From Echinicola marina (GTDB lineage Bacteria; Bacteroidota; Bacteroidia; Cytophagales; Cyclobacteriaceae), in NCBI RefSeq assembly GCF_020463795.1, contig NZ_CP080025.1, positions 2,049,001 to 2,113,000 of the forward strand: a DNA stretch of 64,000 bases, written 5' to 3'. The position numbers and the translations under genes were made by a program. Under the pieces are notes generated by a model. The model was not told where the DNA came from. It saw nothing but the letters and a program-made list of their open reading frames with translations, and ran no database searches. Of the stretch, positions 15,506 to 25,300 are shown piece by piece. Position 1 is the stretch's first letter. Each line of letters opens with the position of its first letter.

Positions 15506-16633
15506 ATGAAAAGCAATCATAAGACTCTTTTTTATCTTTTTGCGGTAATATTATCATTTGTGTTTTCATGCAAAAAAAATAATTCTAGCGATGAAAATAG
15601 GTTGAAAAAAGAATATACGTTAGAAGACGTTTCACAAAGACTTAATTTAAAAAGTAAAAAACATTATTTTTCCCAACTTAAAAGACCCATGCGGATTATT
15701 CTTAAAGGTGACTATTTGGTAATAGGTGAGCATAATCGAATTGACCCAAGTAATCCACCTGTACATATTATAGATACAAAAAACTGGGAATATGTAGGTG
15801 AAAAAGGAGTAATTGGTTTTGGCCCAGGAGAGATAACTGATGCCTATATGTTAGATGTTGGTAATGAAAAAGATTCTTTTTGGGTTTATAGTGCTACAGA
15901 GAAGAGATTTTCTGAATTCTTCCTAAATGATACAATTAAACTTTCAGAAAACCAGATTAAACAAGAGGGAAGTTTTTATATGGCAATATCTATGGTCTGG
16001 TCATCCGATTCGACTGTTATGTGTAGAATGGCCAATGATCCAAATAGGTTTGTAGAATTTAATATAAATGGGGATAGAATAAATGAATATGGAGACTGGA
16101 CAAATGTATCTGTGCCTGGTAAATTAACTAATTACATGATGTGTGATTTGCATTTGAGTAGATTAAATAGCAACAATAACAAAGGTTTGTTTGTTGCAGC
16201 GGGAGTGAAAAGAGACAGACTTGAAATCCTAGACAAGAGAAATGAAGAAATAATTGTAGTCAATGGGCCAGTTAATAGATTACCTAGTTTCCATTTTACT
16301 AAAGGTGTAAACGGAGCCTCAACAGCTTTGATCATGGATAGAGATGAACCTTATAAGTACAGGGATGTTTTCGTTGGGGACAAATTTATTTATGCACTTT
16401 ATTGCGGTAGGACCAATAAGGAAATTAATTCAACAGGTATAAACTCTACAGAAGTTTTTGTATTTGATTTAAAGGGGAATGTCATTTGCGAACTAAATCT
16501 TGACAGATCTCTACAAAACTTAGTTGTTGATGAAGTTAATAAGAAATTATATGGATTGACAACTGATAAAGATCCCGGAATTGCAGAGTTTGACTTTCCT
16601 TTTAATAAAATCACCCCTGTCACAGGTAGTTAA
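15506..16633 (+). CDS. Six-bladed beta-propeller lipoprotein (unit 2)
   Basis: This 375-aa paralog of the unit 1 propeller uses the ATG at 15506 (MKSNHKTLFYLF). An upstream TTG at 15485 is less likely. The lipobox is FVFSCKKN (Cys about 22). Blocks shared with unit 1 include KGVIGFGPGEITDAY, the WSSDST.MCRMANDPNRFVEFNI region and the C-terminal DKDPGIAEF. It is an envelope-anchored binding protein of unknown ligand. It ends 11 bp before the LanC-like gene, so the two are likely cotranscribed. Confidence 0.82.
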   Translation: MKSNHKTLFYLFAVILSFVFSCKKNNSSDENRLKKEYTLEDVSQRLNLKSKKHYFSQLKRPMRIILKGDYLVIGEHNRIDPSNPPVHIIDTKNWEYVGEKGVIGFGPGEITDAYMLDVGNEKDSFWVYSATEKRFSEFFLNDTIKLSENQIKQEGSFYMAISMVWSSDSTVMCRMANDPNRFVEFNINGDRINEYGDWTNVSVPGKLTNYMMCDLHLSRLNSNNNKGLFVAAGVKRDRLEILDKRNEEIIVVNGPVNRLPSFHFTKGVNGASTALIMDRDEPYKYRDVFVGDKFIYALYCGRTNKEINSTGINSTEVFVFDLKGNVICELNLDRSLQNLVVDEVNKKLYGLTTDKDPGIAEFDFPFNKITPVTGS

Positions 16634-16644
16634 ATTTAATTTTA

Positions 16645-17718
16645 ATGATTAATTATCTTCATCTAAATTTTTCTTTTTCCGACCATTTGGGTTTGATAGA
16701 CGGAAAAAGTTCGGCTGCTATTTACTTTTTCCTCGGTAAAAACAATTATTATTCAGAAGAGATATCATTTTCATTTTTAGAAGAACTCTTAGGACAAATA
16801 AACCAGAATATTTCACTGGACTATGGAAGTGGATTGGCAGGGATCGGTAGCCTTATCAATTACCTGCACAAGAAGGGATTTTTGGAAGAAAGTCCTATTA
16901 GGCTGTTTTCAGAACCAGAAGATACCCTGATAAAGGTGCTTTTTGGTGCCAGGTGCCGTGAAATTACCTTTTCACAGGGTTTGCCCGGAATAGGGATGTA
17001 CTTTCTGTTTCGTCTTAAGGATAAAAGTTTTTCAGAAGATTCCTTTCAAGTTATGCGGTATAAAGAAGCGATCATTGCTTCCATTGACCAGCTGGATCAC
17101 CTCATCAAGGGGATGCAAATCCAGGAATTAAATCAGTATGACCTCAGCATTTGGAATGGATGGAGTGGTGTCTATCTGTATCTGTTGCAAGTAGAACAGT
17201 TGGGATATATAAAAGAGAAAATAGCTGAACTGACGCATAAAGTAAGAAAGATCATCACAGATAAATTGGCCGAAGAAAAGGTGAGCTGGTTACAGCTGGA
17301 AGCCTGGTGGACACTCTTTCAAGAACCGAGTTCTTGGCAAAATGAAAAGATGGTGGCCCGAATGGAGATGTATATAGAGCATGTATCCAAGGAGCAAGTG
17401 GATTTTTATCAATCAGCTATTTATGCCTTGTTCTTGAACTTATTGGATAAAGCTACTGGGGCATTGGCTTTATCCAAACAGCTGGAGCAATACTCAAGAA
17501 AGACATTGGAAGAGATTCCTCTCAGCCGCCTTTTTCCCGCCGACCCTAGAACGGGAGCCATCCCTATGGGTTTGGAAAGGGGAGTAGTGGGTACTGCCCT
17601 TCCCCTACAAAGCTTGGAAACGGGCAACTGCGATTGGTTGGAACTTTTGGGAATGGGAGAAATGAAGAATGGAAAATTGAAGATTAAGAATGAAAAGCAG
17701 GCTGAGGACGTCTCCTAG
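16645..17718 (+). CDS. LanC-like protein lacking the zinc site
   Basis: This 357-aa protein has the LanC alpha/alpha toroid signature of repeated Gly motifs: GLAGIG (63-68), GLPGIG (112-117), NGWSGV (171-176) and GLERGVVG (309-316). True LanC cyclases bind zinc through one Cys and a later Cys-His pair. This protein has only Cys104 and Cys329, neither next to His, and no CHG motif. It is therefore probably not a normal lanthionine cyclase and may be a scaffold or peptide-binding member. The final 20 codons (GEMKNGKLKIKNEKQ..) look like translated spacer repeat, so the original C-terminus may have been replaced. Confidence 0.78.
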   Translation: MINYLHLNFSFSDHLGLIDGKSSAAIYFFLGKNNYYSEEISFSFLEELLGQINQNISLDYGSGLAGIGSLINYLHKKGFLEESPIRLFSEPEDTLIKVLFGARCREITFSQGLPGIGMYFLFRLKDKSFSEDSFQVMRYKEAIIASIDQLDHLIKGMQIQELNQYDLSIWNGWSGVYLYLLQVEQLGYIKEKIAELTHKVRKIITDKLAEEKVSWLQLEAWWTLFQEPSSWQNEKMVARMEMYIEHVSKEQVDFYQSAIYALFLNLLDKATGALALSKQLEQYSRKTLEEIPLSRLFPADPRTGAIPMGLERGVVGTALPLQSLETGNCDWLELLGMGEMKNGKLKIKNEKQAEDVS

Positions 17719-17988
17719 CTTAGGGACATTGCGATCGTAGCGATAGCGAAGAGAAGCCTGCCTCCCGCCTGTCTTGCTGGTAGGCAGGGAGGGCAGGCAA
17801 TCTCGTTGATAGAGAACGGGATCGCTTCACTTTGTTCGCGATGACGGTTCTATTCACACATGCTGTTTCTGAAGCCTGTCCTGAGCAAAAGTCGAAGCAT
17901 TTACGCTGTTCCTGATTTGCAATCAGGAACTTCCCAATAACAGGAATTTAAACTCCTAAAATAGAAATTAAAAAAACCAATAAACACC
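17719..17988. repeat. Repeat-rich spacer
   Basis: There is no gene here. The spacer holds a GCGATCGTAGCGATAGCGAAG segment with a related TTCGCGATGACGG, and a long G/C-rich hairpin between about 17756 and 17802 (GCCTGCCTCCC with GGGAGGGCAGGC). A GCCTGTCCTGAGCAAAAGTC motif follows (17874-17893), then a REP-like hairpin at 17908-17930 (GTTCCTGATT/AATCAGGAAC). Confidence 0.55.
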
Positions 17989-18768
17989 TTGGAGAAAATA
18001 AACCTTAAAGACCTTAGCTTTCTAATACCTGTCCGGATAGACCATCCCGACAGACTATTTAATCTGGAAGTGATCATTGCATACCTTAGAAAGTATTTCG
18101 ATACTTCCATTTGGATATGGGAGAATGATGTAAATCAAAAAGTTCCCAATTGGATCAAGGAAAATACACATTATCGCTTTGAGTCTTCTCATGAGGGGGT
18201 ATTTCGGAGGACGCGTATCAACAACAAACTCATCAAAGCTTGCGATACACCCTTGGCGGTGCTTTATGATACGGATGTCATTATTCTCCCAAAGCAACTC
18301 ATAAATTCGGTAGAAATGATTCGTCAGCAAGAAGCAAGGTTCTCATTGCCCTATGATGGAAGGTTTGTACAGGTGGACCGGTACCACAGAAAGCTGTTTG
18401 CGAAATTACTTGAGCCGGCTATTTTGATGGAAAGTTTGTCAGCTTTTGCGGTAGATACCTATCTCTCTGTGGGAGGATGTTTTATTTTTGATCGTGCAGC
18501 GTACCGTAAATGCGGGATGGAAAATGAAGGTATAGCAGGTTGGGGCCATGATGATGCAGAAAGGGTAAAACGCTTAGGAAAGCTGGGGCAAAGGATCTAT
18601 CGCCCTGAAGGACCGTTATTTCATCTTTGGCATAAAAGAATGGCCAATTCTTGGTTTTATGATAATAATCAAGCTGTCAAGAGCAGTCAAACTTATCTCC
18701 AAACCTGTAAAGCAGATAAGGAAGAGCTGGAGTCATTAATCGAAAATTGGGAATGGATAAAATGTTAA
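17989..18768 (+). CDS. Beta-galactosyltransferase-like (GT7-type) glycosyltransferase
   Basis: This 259-aa cytosolic enzyme probably starts at TTG (17989), as no ATG fits. It has a GT-A fold: the nucleotide-sugar site DTD (94-96) and the GT7/galactosyltransferase C-terminal block GGCFIFDRAAYRKCG (162-176) and GWGHDDAE (185-191), with HLWH (212-215) as a likely metal ligand region. Related enzymes add Gal or hexosamine to a sugar. With the next glycosyltransferase it may build a short glycan on the peptide or on a carrier. The sugar donor is unknown. Confidence 0.78.
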   Translation: MEKINLKDLSFLIPVRIDHPDRLFNLEVIIAYLRKYFDTSIWIWENDVNQKVPNWIKENTHYRFESSHEGVFRRTRINNKLIKACDTPLAVLYDTDVIILPKQLINSVEMIRQQEARFSLPYDGRFVQVDRYHRKLFAKLLEPAILMESLSAFAVDTYLSVGGCFIFDRAAYRKCGMENEGIAGWGHDDAERVKRLGKLGQRIYRPEGPLFHLWHKRMANSWFYDNNQAVKSSQTYLQTCKADKEELESLIENWEWIKC

Positions 18769-18964
18769 TTCAATTTAACCGAAAGGAGAGTGGGGACTGG
18801 AAGATATCAGTTTCCCTAGTTCCCATAGGTGTTTTTTGCTTATATGAAATAACTGATAGAGATCTATTAATGGTGCCGAATTTAAATACCTGTTGCACTT
18901 AAATGTTTCACATTTTAATGGTTTAGACAGTGAAACAATTCGACTACAAAACAATTCTACAACA

Positions 18965-20275
18965 ATGATGAACAACACTTCACCCATCACACTCATCCTA
19001 TTTTACTGCGGACAGAGGACTGGAAACTTTGGGGCAGGATCACATATTGGAAGTCTTTTACCTTTCATTAAAGAGGAGAGAAGTATTCGTTTCATAGTAA
19101 TTCAAACAGATGATAAAGATGCTGAAAGGGTGGGGTTTGAAAAGATTGATGGCGTAGAGGTACTCCGTATTCCCCAGCCTGAAAACAAACTTTTTCTAGC
19201 TAGCGCTCAAGATTTTATACAACAGACTTACGCTAAACGACTAGTTGAAATCATATACCCCTACATCAAAGAGATCGATAATCCAGTGTTTTGGGTGAAT
19301 TCCATCGATTACTTAAATGTGTGTTTTGAGCTAAAGGAACATTTAGATTGTCAGTTACTATATGTGCATCATGCCTGGAGCTGGAAGATTCACTATAATG
19401 TTTGCGATGAAGATTTTGTAAGAATTTACAGGAAGAATGGAAGCCCAAATGCCTCTACCGCAATAGAGTTTACCCGTTACCAGCAGGCCATAGCGATGTT
19501 AGCCGATCAAGTAGTGACTGTTACTGATCAAGCCAAAAGCTTTTTTACCCGGTATTTGGATGTCCCTACAGAAAAGGTAAGTACCATTTACAATGGGATA
19601 GATATGAAGTCCAGTTCCGGAAAGATTGATAAAAGTGCGCTCCGCAAACGGCTTGGAATACCTGAAGGAGAAAAAGTAATCCTCTTTACAGGAAGAATCA
19701 AGGCAGATAAAGGACTGGGCTATTTGCTGGAAGCTTTTAAGAAAGTGTTAGAAGTAGAGCCTACTTGTAGGTTGGTGCTGGTTGGGAAAGGAGATTTTGA
19801 TGAGTTTATACCTTTGGTTTACCCGTACTCTACCAAGGTGACATTTACAGGCAAGCTACCAAAAGAAGAGGTCAATGACTGGTACCGTTTAGCTGACGTG
19901 GGTGTCTTGCCCTCCCTTCATGAGCAGTGCAGTTATACAGCAATAGAAATGCGTTTTTTCCAGATTCCCATTATTGTAAGCAGTGTGGAGGGGCTAGAGG
20001 ATATGTTTAGACATGAGCACGATGCCTTGAAGTTGACCATTCATTATGATCAAGAAGGGAAGAAGACCCTTGATTCAGATGAAATAGCCAATAATATTCT
20101 CCGCTTGTGTAATGATCAAGAGCTTGGCATAAAATTGAAAAAGAATGGTTTAGAAGAAGCTGAGAACCATTTTACCTCCCATAAGATGTGGGAGCAATAC
20201 TGGATGCTTTTACAAGAGATGCAAGGTACGCATATACCCCTCTCAGATAGAAATTTAGAATTATTAGGGAAGTAA
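18965..20275 (+). CDS. GT4-family glycosyltransferase
   Basis: This retaining glycosyltransferase has two Rossmann domains. I chose the ATG at 18965 (MMNNTSPITLILFYCG), where homology begins; a longer frame from 18893 is possible. Signatures are the linker YNGIDMK, the LFTGRIKADKGLGYLLEAF donor-domain start and a late LPSLHEQCSYTAIEMRFF segment of the E-x7-E type. It resembles the glycosyltransferases reported beside Bacteroidota radical-SAM/GG peptide clusters (TIGR04157-like), a resemblance I cannot test here. It fits glycosylation of a ribosomal peptide. Confidence 0.8.
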   Translation: MMNNTSPITLILFYCGQRTGNFGAGSHIGSLLPFIKEERSIRFIVIQTDDKDAERVGFEKIDGVEVLRIPQPENKLFLASAQDFIQQTYAKRLVEIIYPYIKEIDNPVFWVNSIDYLNVCFELKEHLDCQLLYVHHAWSWKIHYNVCDEDFVRIYRKNGSPNASTAIEFTRYQQAIAMLADQVVTVTDQAKSFFTRYLDVPTEKVSTIYNGIDMKSSSGKIDKSALRKRLGIPEGEKVILFTGRIKADKGLGYLLEAFKKVLEVEPTCRLVLVGKGDFDEFIPLVYPYSTKVTFTGKLPKEEVNDWYRLADVGVLPSLHEQCSYTAIEMRFFQIPIIVSSVEGLEDMFRHEHDALKLTIHYDQEGKKTLDSDEIANNILRLCNDQELGIKLKKNGLEEAENHFTSHKMWEQYWMLLQEMQGTHIPLSDRNLELLGK

Positions 20276-20462
20276 CCAATTTTTGATTTGTAATCATGTT
20301 CGATTTCAAAAAGAACTATCCAATAGGATGACAGTTAATTTTAAGATAGATAATGAGGTTTATCAAAATGGAATAAGAGCCCCACATGTCTTGGACCATG
20401 GTTTTGAAGTGATTTGCAAATCATAGGACTTTAGGATGGAATTGATTTTATAAGAACACAAT

Positions 20463-21002
20463 ATGAATGATCTAAATAAAGCAATATGGTTTTTTGGACT
20501 TTCAGGGGCAGGCAAAAGTACTTTAGCAAGTGCCCTCCATGAACATTTTAGAAAAGCAGGAGTCAGAAGTATTGTCTTGGATGGAGATAAAATAAGGAAA
20601 GGAATAAGTAGTGGTTTGGACTTTAGCAAAGAAGACAGAAGGGAAAATGTAAGAAGGATTGCGGAGGTTTGCCGCTTGATGTTGGAGGCGGAGGTGATTC
20701 CTATTGTGGCGGCTATTACACCGTTTGAAAAAGACAGGGATTATATTACAAGTATTTTAGGGAAAGATGTCATTGAATGGGTATTTGTAAACTGTCCTCT
20801 TCATATTTGTGAGAACCGTGATCCAAAAGGTTTATATAAAAAAGTCAGAAAAGGAAAGATAAAATCATTTACTGGAATAGACCAAGAATTTGAAATTCCA
20901 TTTGGAGATGTGCTGAGCTTAAATACTGATAAAGAAAACGTAGAGGATTGTTTGCAGAAGATTTTATCGGTCTTATCTGTGAGCGTTGTAAGAAGATCAT
21001 AA
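20463..21002 (+). CDS. cysC: Adenylylsulfate (APS) kinase
   Basis: This 179-aa enzyme phosphorylates APS to PAPS, the sulfate donor. It shows the Walker A GLSGAGKST (12-20), the DGDKIR segment (40-45), FSKEDRRENVRRI (54-66), and RDPKGLYKKVRKG (119-131) followed by FTGID (136-140), all typical of CysC. No ATP sulfurylase (CysD/CysN) is visible in the window, so APS must come from elsewhere. Together with the sulfotransferase 7 kb upstream it implies local demand for PAPS rather than sulfate assimilation. Confidence 0.93.
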   Translation: MNDLNKAIWFFGLSGAGKSTLASALHEHFRKAGVRSIVLDGDKIRKGISSGLDFSKEDRRENVRRIAEVCRLMLEAEVIPIVAAITPFEKDRDYITSILGKDVIEWVFVNCPLHICENRDPKGLYKKVRKGKIKSFTGIDQEFEIPFGDVLSLNTDKENVEDCLQKILSVLSVSVVRRS

Positions 21003-21247
21003 AAAATGCTTGCTTGAATTTATTTAAGGCATGAATGATGTAGCAAGACTTCAATATAAATAAGTAAGAACAAAGACACAATGGACCTAAAGCCAGCTCA
21101 GCGAACCTCAGTGATAACTTTGTGTCCTCTGTGGTTAAGTTTTCTAGCGTCTCGAATCTAGCGTCTAATATCTAAAATCTTACATCTCCCCAAAATTCCT
21201 TTTCTTTTACTTAATAATTTAGTTAATTAAGGTTTCGAAAGTTTTAT
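21003..21247. repeat. Repeat-type spacer before the efflux genes
   Basis: No gene is visible. The spacer contains a phrase-like repeat (CAAAGACACAATGG, CTTTGTGTCCTCTGTGG) and a run of TCTAA/GTCT low-complexity repeats (about 21140-21185), which recur at 26840-26935 and 30040-30240. Confidence 0.5.
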
Positions 21248-22336
21248 ATGAAATCTATGAAGTTAAAACCATATTTTTTACTGCCATTTTTAGCCCTTCC
21301 GCTCTGCTTTTCCTGTGACAGCAAGGGTGAAAAACAGGAAGAGATTCCCCTGGAATCCATGAGGAATGAAGTGACTGCCACCAAGGTCACCGTGGCCAAG
21401 GCAGAAAAGCGTTCCTTTGATTACCTGATCAATGCCTCTGGCAAGGTGGAGGCCGCCCAGCAGGTCAAAGTCTTTATCGAAAGGAGGGGCTATCTCAAAG
21501 CACTTAATCTTAAAGAGGGCCAATCCATAAAGGCCGGAACAGTGATGGCGCTTTTGGATAATACGGATAATATATTCAGAAGAGAGAAGGCTTTGGTGCA
21601 GCTGAAAAATGCCCAGGCCAATTATAACAGTGAAATGCTGGGTTTTTCCACCATCATGGAGGGTGACGATATAGATAAGATTTCAGAACTGCAAGAGCAG
21701 CTCAAGGCCAGCAGTGGGCTATTATCAGCTGAAATCGAACTGAAGGAAGCAGAACTGGAATTGGAAAAGTCCACCATCAAAGCACCCATATCGGGCAAGG
21801 TGGCTGACCTGAAGCTTAAGCCCGGTAGCTTGGTCAATGCGGGGGACGAGCTTTGTGAAATCCTGAGTACAGAGGAGCTGAACCTGAGGGTCAAGGTGCT
21901 GGAGTCGGACATTCCCTTTATTTCCCTTGCACAGGAGACGGAGGTATATCCTGTTGCTGCAGGAACGGGCAGCCTATCAGGCAGGGTGAGCAGCATCAAT
22001 CCCAAGGTGGATGAAAATGGCCTGGTGGAAGTCAATATCAAACTTAAAAAAGGAGAAAAATTACTTCCCGGGATGAATGCCCGGGCAGTGATCCGTGCCC
22101 CGCAAAATGATAATGTGGTCGTACCCAAGCAGGCCCTGGTCTACCGCTCAGGACGTCCGGTGGTCTTTACCCTCAATGGGAAGGAATCCAAGTGGAACTA
22201 TGTGGAGGTGGGCAAGGACAATGGCCGGGAGATAGAGGTCCTTGATGGGATTAAGGATGGGGAAACGGTCATCACCAGCAATAACCTGCAGTTGGCTCAC
22301 CAAGCACCAGTACAGATCGTCAAAGAAAAAGAATAG
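21248..22336 (+). CDS. RND efflux periplasmic adaptor lipoprotein (HlyD/AcrA type)
   Basis: This 362-aa membrane-fusion protein has a lipobox LPLCFSC (Cys about 23). A barrel-sandwich hybrid domain is split around a short helical hairpin (about 100-165, KALVQLKNAQANYNSEM.. and ELKEAELELEKSTIKAPISG). A beta-barrel domain and a C-terminal membrane-proximal domain follow (VVVPKQALVYRSGRPVVFTL). It links an RND pump to an outer-membrane channel. Its stop is 3 bp from the RND gene. No TolC-like channel gene is in the window. Confidence 0.93.
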   Translation: MKSMKLKPYFLLPFLALPLCFSCDSKGEKQEEIPLESMRNEVTATKVTVAKAEKRSFDYLINASGKVEAAQQVKVFIERRGYLKALNLKEGQSIKAGTVMALLDNTDNIFRREKALVQLKNAQANYNSEMLGFSTIMEGDDIDKISELQEQLKASSGLLSAEIELKEAELELEKSTIKAPISGKVADLKLKPGSLVNAGDELCEILSTEELNLRVKVLESDIPFISLAQETEVYPVAAGTGSLSGRVSSINPKVDENGLVEVNIKLKKGEKLLPGMNARAVIRAPQNDNVVVPKQALVYRSGRPVVFTLNGKESKWNYVEVGKDNGREIEVLDGIKDGETVITSNNLQLAHQAPVQIVKEKE

Positions 22337-22339
22337 CCC

Positions 22340-25300
22340 ATGGTCAGGTTTTTATTATCAAGGCCCATAGCGGTCACCATGGTTTTTCTGGCCCTGATGG
22401 TCTTTAGCCTAATTGGCTTCACCAAGCTGCCCATATCCTTATTGCCGCCCATAGATGTGCCGCAGATTGTGGTAAAGGTGAATTATCCCAATGCTTCTCC
22501 TGAGGCCATTGAGCAGAATGTGCTGAGCAGGGTGCGGGAAGGACTGATCACCCTCAACGAGCTTGAAGATATGGACAGTAAGGCAGGCAGTGAAACTGGT
22601 ACGCTGAGGCTCCAATTTGCCTATGGCACTTCCATGGAGCTGGCCTATATTGAAGTGAATGAAAAAATAGACCGCCTCACCAATAGCCTGCCCCAAGAGC
22701 TTGCCCACCCCCAGGTCATCCGCATCAATACCAATGACATTCCCATGGTCCGCTTACAGGTGATTCCAAAGGAAGGAACAGATTATGCCGCAGTAACCAA
22801 ATTGGCCGAAAATGTCCTAAAAAAGCGCATAGAGCAACTGCAGGGAATATCCCTGGTAGATATCAATGGCAAGCAGGAAAGGGTCATTACCGTGGAACCC
22901 AATAAGGCGGTCTTGGCTGGCTTGGGCATGACCGAGCAAAATGTCATCAATGCGATACGATCTGGAAACAGCGAACCTTCGGGAATAAGCGTAAAGGATG
23001 GGCAATATCGTTATTTTTTGCGCTTGGCGACCCGGGTGGATACCCCTGAAGATATAGCAGGGCTTCCCGTAATGGGACCTGGGGGGAATATGGTGGAGTT
23101 GAATAAAGTAGCCAATGTCCAATACCAAATGGGAAGTCCCATGGGCTACCACCTATATGGAGAGCAGGAAGGCTTGGTGATCACCATACACAAGCAGGCG
23201 GCAGCCAAGATGAATGAGCTGATGGAAAAGGTCAGCGAGTCGGTGGAATTGTTCAAAAAGGATTATCCGCAGGTGGATTTTGCCCTCAGCCAGGACCAAT
23301 CCGCCCTGCTCAATGCGGGGATCAATAACCTGCAGACCAGTTTGCTCTTTGGAGGGATTTTCGCCTTTGGGGTATTATTTATCTTTATGGGCAATTATAA
23401 GATGCCCTTGATTATTGGTGTCAGCCTGCCCACTTCCCTACTGATCAGTTTTCTGGTATTTTATGCTTTTGGGATTTCCATCAATGTGATTTCCCTAAGT
23501 GGCCTGGCTTTGGGCTTGGGCATGTTGATCGATAATGCCATTATTGTTTTGGACAATATCACCCGCAAAAGACAGGAGGGCTTGCCACTTTTTGATGCCT
23601 GCGTCAAGGGGGTAAATGAAGTCATGTCGGCTTTGATCTCTTCTGTGCTGACCACTTTGGCGGTCTTTGTGCCCTTGGTTTTTCTGAGTGGTATTTCCGG
23701 GGCCTTGTTCTTTGATCAGGCAGTGTCGGTGGCAGCCATTCTATTTGTCTCATTGCTGGTGGCCTTTATATTATTGCCTTTACTTTACCGACTTTTCTTT
23801 GCCAAAAAGCAATGGGACAGCAACCAAGAGGATAGCCGCTTTTTTAAATGGGTCTTGGCTTTATATAAAAGTGGCTACCAAAGGCTGATGACCCAAAGGC
23901 GCTTGAGTTTGATTTTATTATTGGCCCTTATTCCACTGTTTTTGATGATCGGTCTGGCATTGCCCAAAGAAGGATTGCCTCCGATCGGGAAAAAAGATGT
24001 CTTGATCGAACTGGATTGGAATGAGCCCATAGCGGTAAAGCAGAACCTTGAGCGGGTAAAGGGAATGATGGCATTGCTGGGAAATAGCTTTGAACATGCG
24101 GAGGCAGATGTGGGAGTCCGTCAGTTTTTGCTTTTTGATGGGGAAAACTCGGTACAAGAGGCCAGCATTTATATTGACTTCAGGGATCAGGCAAGCAAAG
24201 AAAAATATACGGCACAATTGGAAAAACAGCTGAGGGCGCAATATCCACAGGCCAGCATCAAGCTGATGGATGCTCCCAATGCCTTTGACCAGCTTTTTGC
24301 TTCCAATAGGCCCTACTATGAAATGCGCTGGAAGGACCTGAAGGACAAAAAGCCAGTTGATGCAGCGACCATGGAACCTTGGTTGGAGGATTTGCCGGTG
24401 AAACAGTGGAAGAAAGGTCCCGGCTTGCAGGAAGAATCTGCTGTGGTCTTTCACTTGGATTTGGAAAAACTGGCCTTGTACCAAATTGAGCTCAATGAGA
24501 TAGCGGGGCAGATTGAAAGGCTTTTCGGCGCTTATACCATTGATGAGATCAAACAGTTCAGCGAGGTGACCCCGATCCGCTTATTGGAAAATGATGCCGA
24601 TTATAGGGGGATTTTAGCAAGCAATTACCTGCGCTCCAAGGAGGGGCAGCCTTATGCCCTGGCCAATTTTATCCAAGTGGGATATGAGGACCATTATAAG
24701 TATGTGACGGCGGATAAGACCGGGATTTACCAATCTGTGGAAATTACGGCGCCCAATCCACAAAACAGGGAGAGGGAGCTTAAAAACTGGGGATTGGATA
24801 GAAATCTCAGTGTGTCTTTTTCCGGACAATATTTCAAAGATCAGGAAAATCTTCAACAATTGATTGGGATTTTGGGCGTAGCGGTACTGCTGCTTTATTT
24901 TATCCTTGCAGCCCAGTTTGAAAGTTTTGTACAACCGCTGATTGTGATCTTTACCCTGCCGCTGGGTATTGGAGGGGCCTTGCTAGTGCTCTGGTTGACC
25001 GGGACTTCCCTAAATGTGATGTCGGCCATTGGTCTGGTGGTGATGCTGGGGATTATGGTCAATGATGCCATTTTGAAGATCGACACCATTAACAGGTTGA
25101 GGGTGAAATATGCGGAGCAGGAAAGGGATTTGACGGACAGGGAGATTTTGGAACAGGCCCTTTTTAAGGCTGGGGAAATCAGGCTGAAACCCATTTTGAT
25201 GACCTCGATGACCACTATTTTGGCTTTGCTGCCCGTGGTATTCAGTTCAGGCCTGGGAGCGGACCTGCAAAGACCTTTGGTGTTCAGTGTGATGGGCGGC

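Larger units (their letters stand above)
12906..16633 (+). repeat. 1895-bp tandem duplication (two units)
   Basis: Unit 1 is 12906-14800 and unit 2 begins at 14801. Each unit holds the 3' end of the sulfotransferase gene, a spacer, a Cys-rich peptide gene and a propeller lipoprotein gene. The offset is exactly 1895 bp from the sulfotransferase tail to the peptide gene. The flanks are almost identical, while the peptide cores and the propeller genes have diverged. A non-matching 108-bp piece (14693-14800) lies at the junction. Confidence 0.9.

Noticed and set aside
2040-17957. Repeats as a CRISPR array
   Set aside because: The repeats are palindromic, unequal in spacing and scattered over 16 kb; no regular spacers or cas genes are present.
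20328-20426. 32-codon frame upstream of the APS kinase
   Set aside because: It is too short, with no leader-core pattern, no Cys clustering and no support from neighbours.
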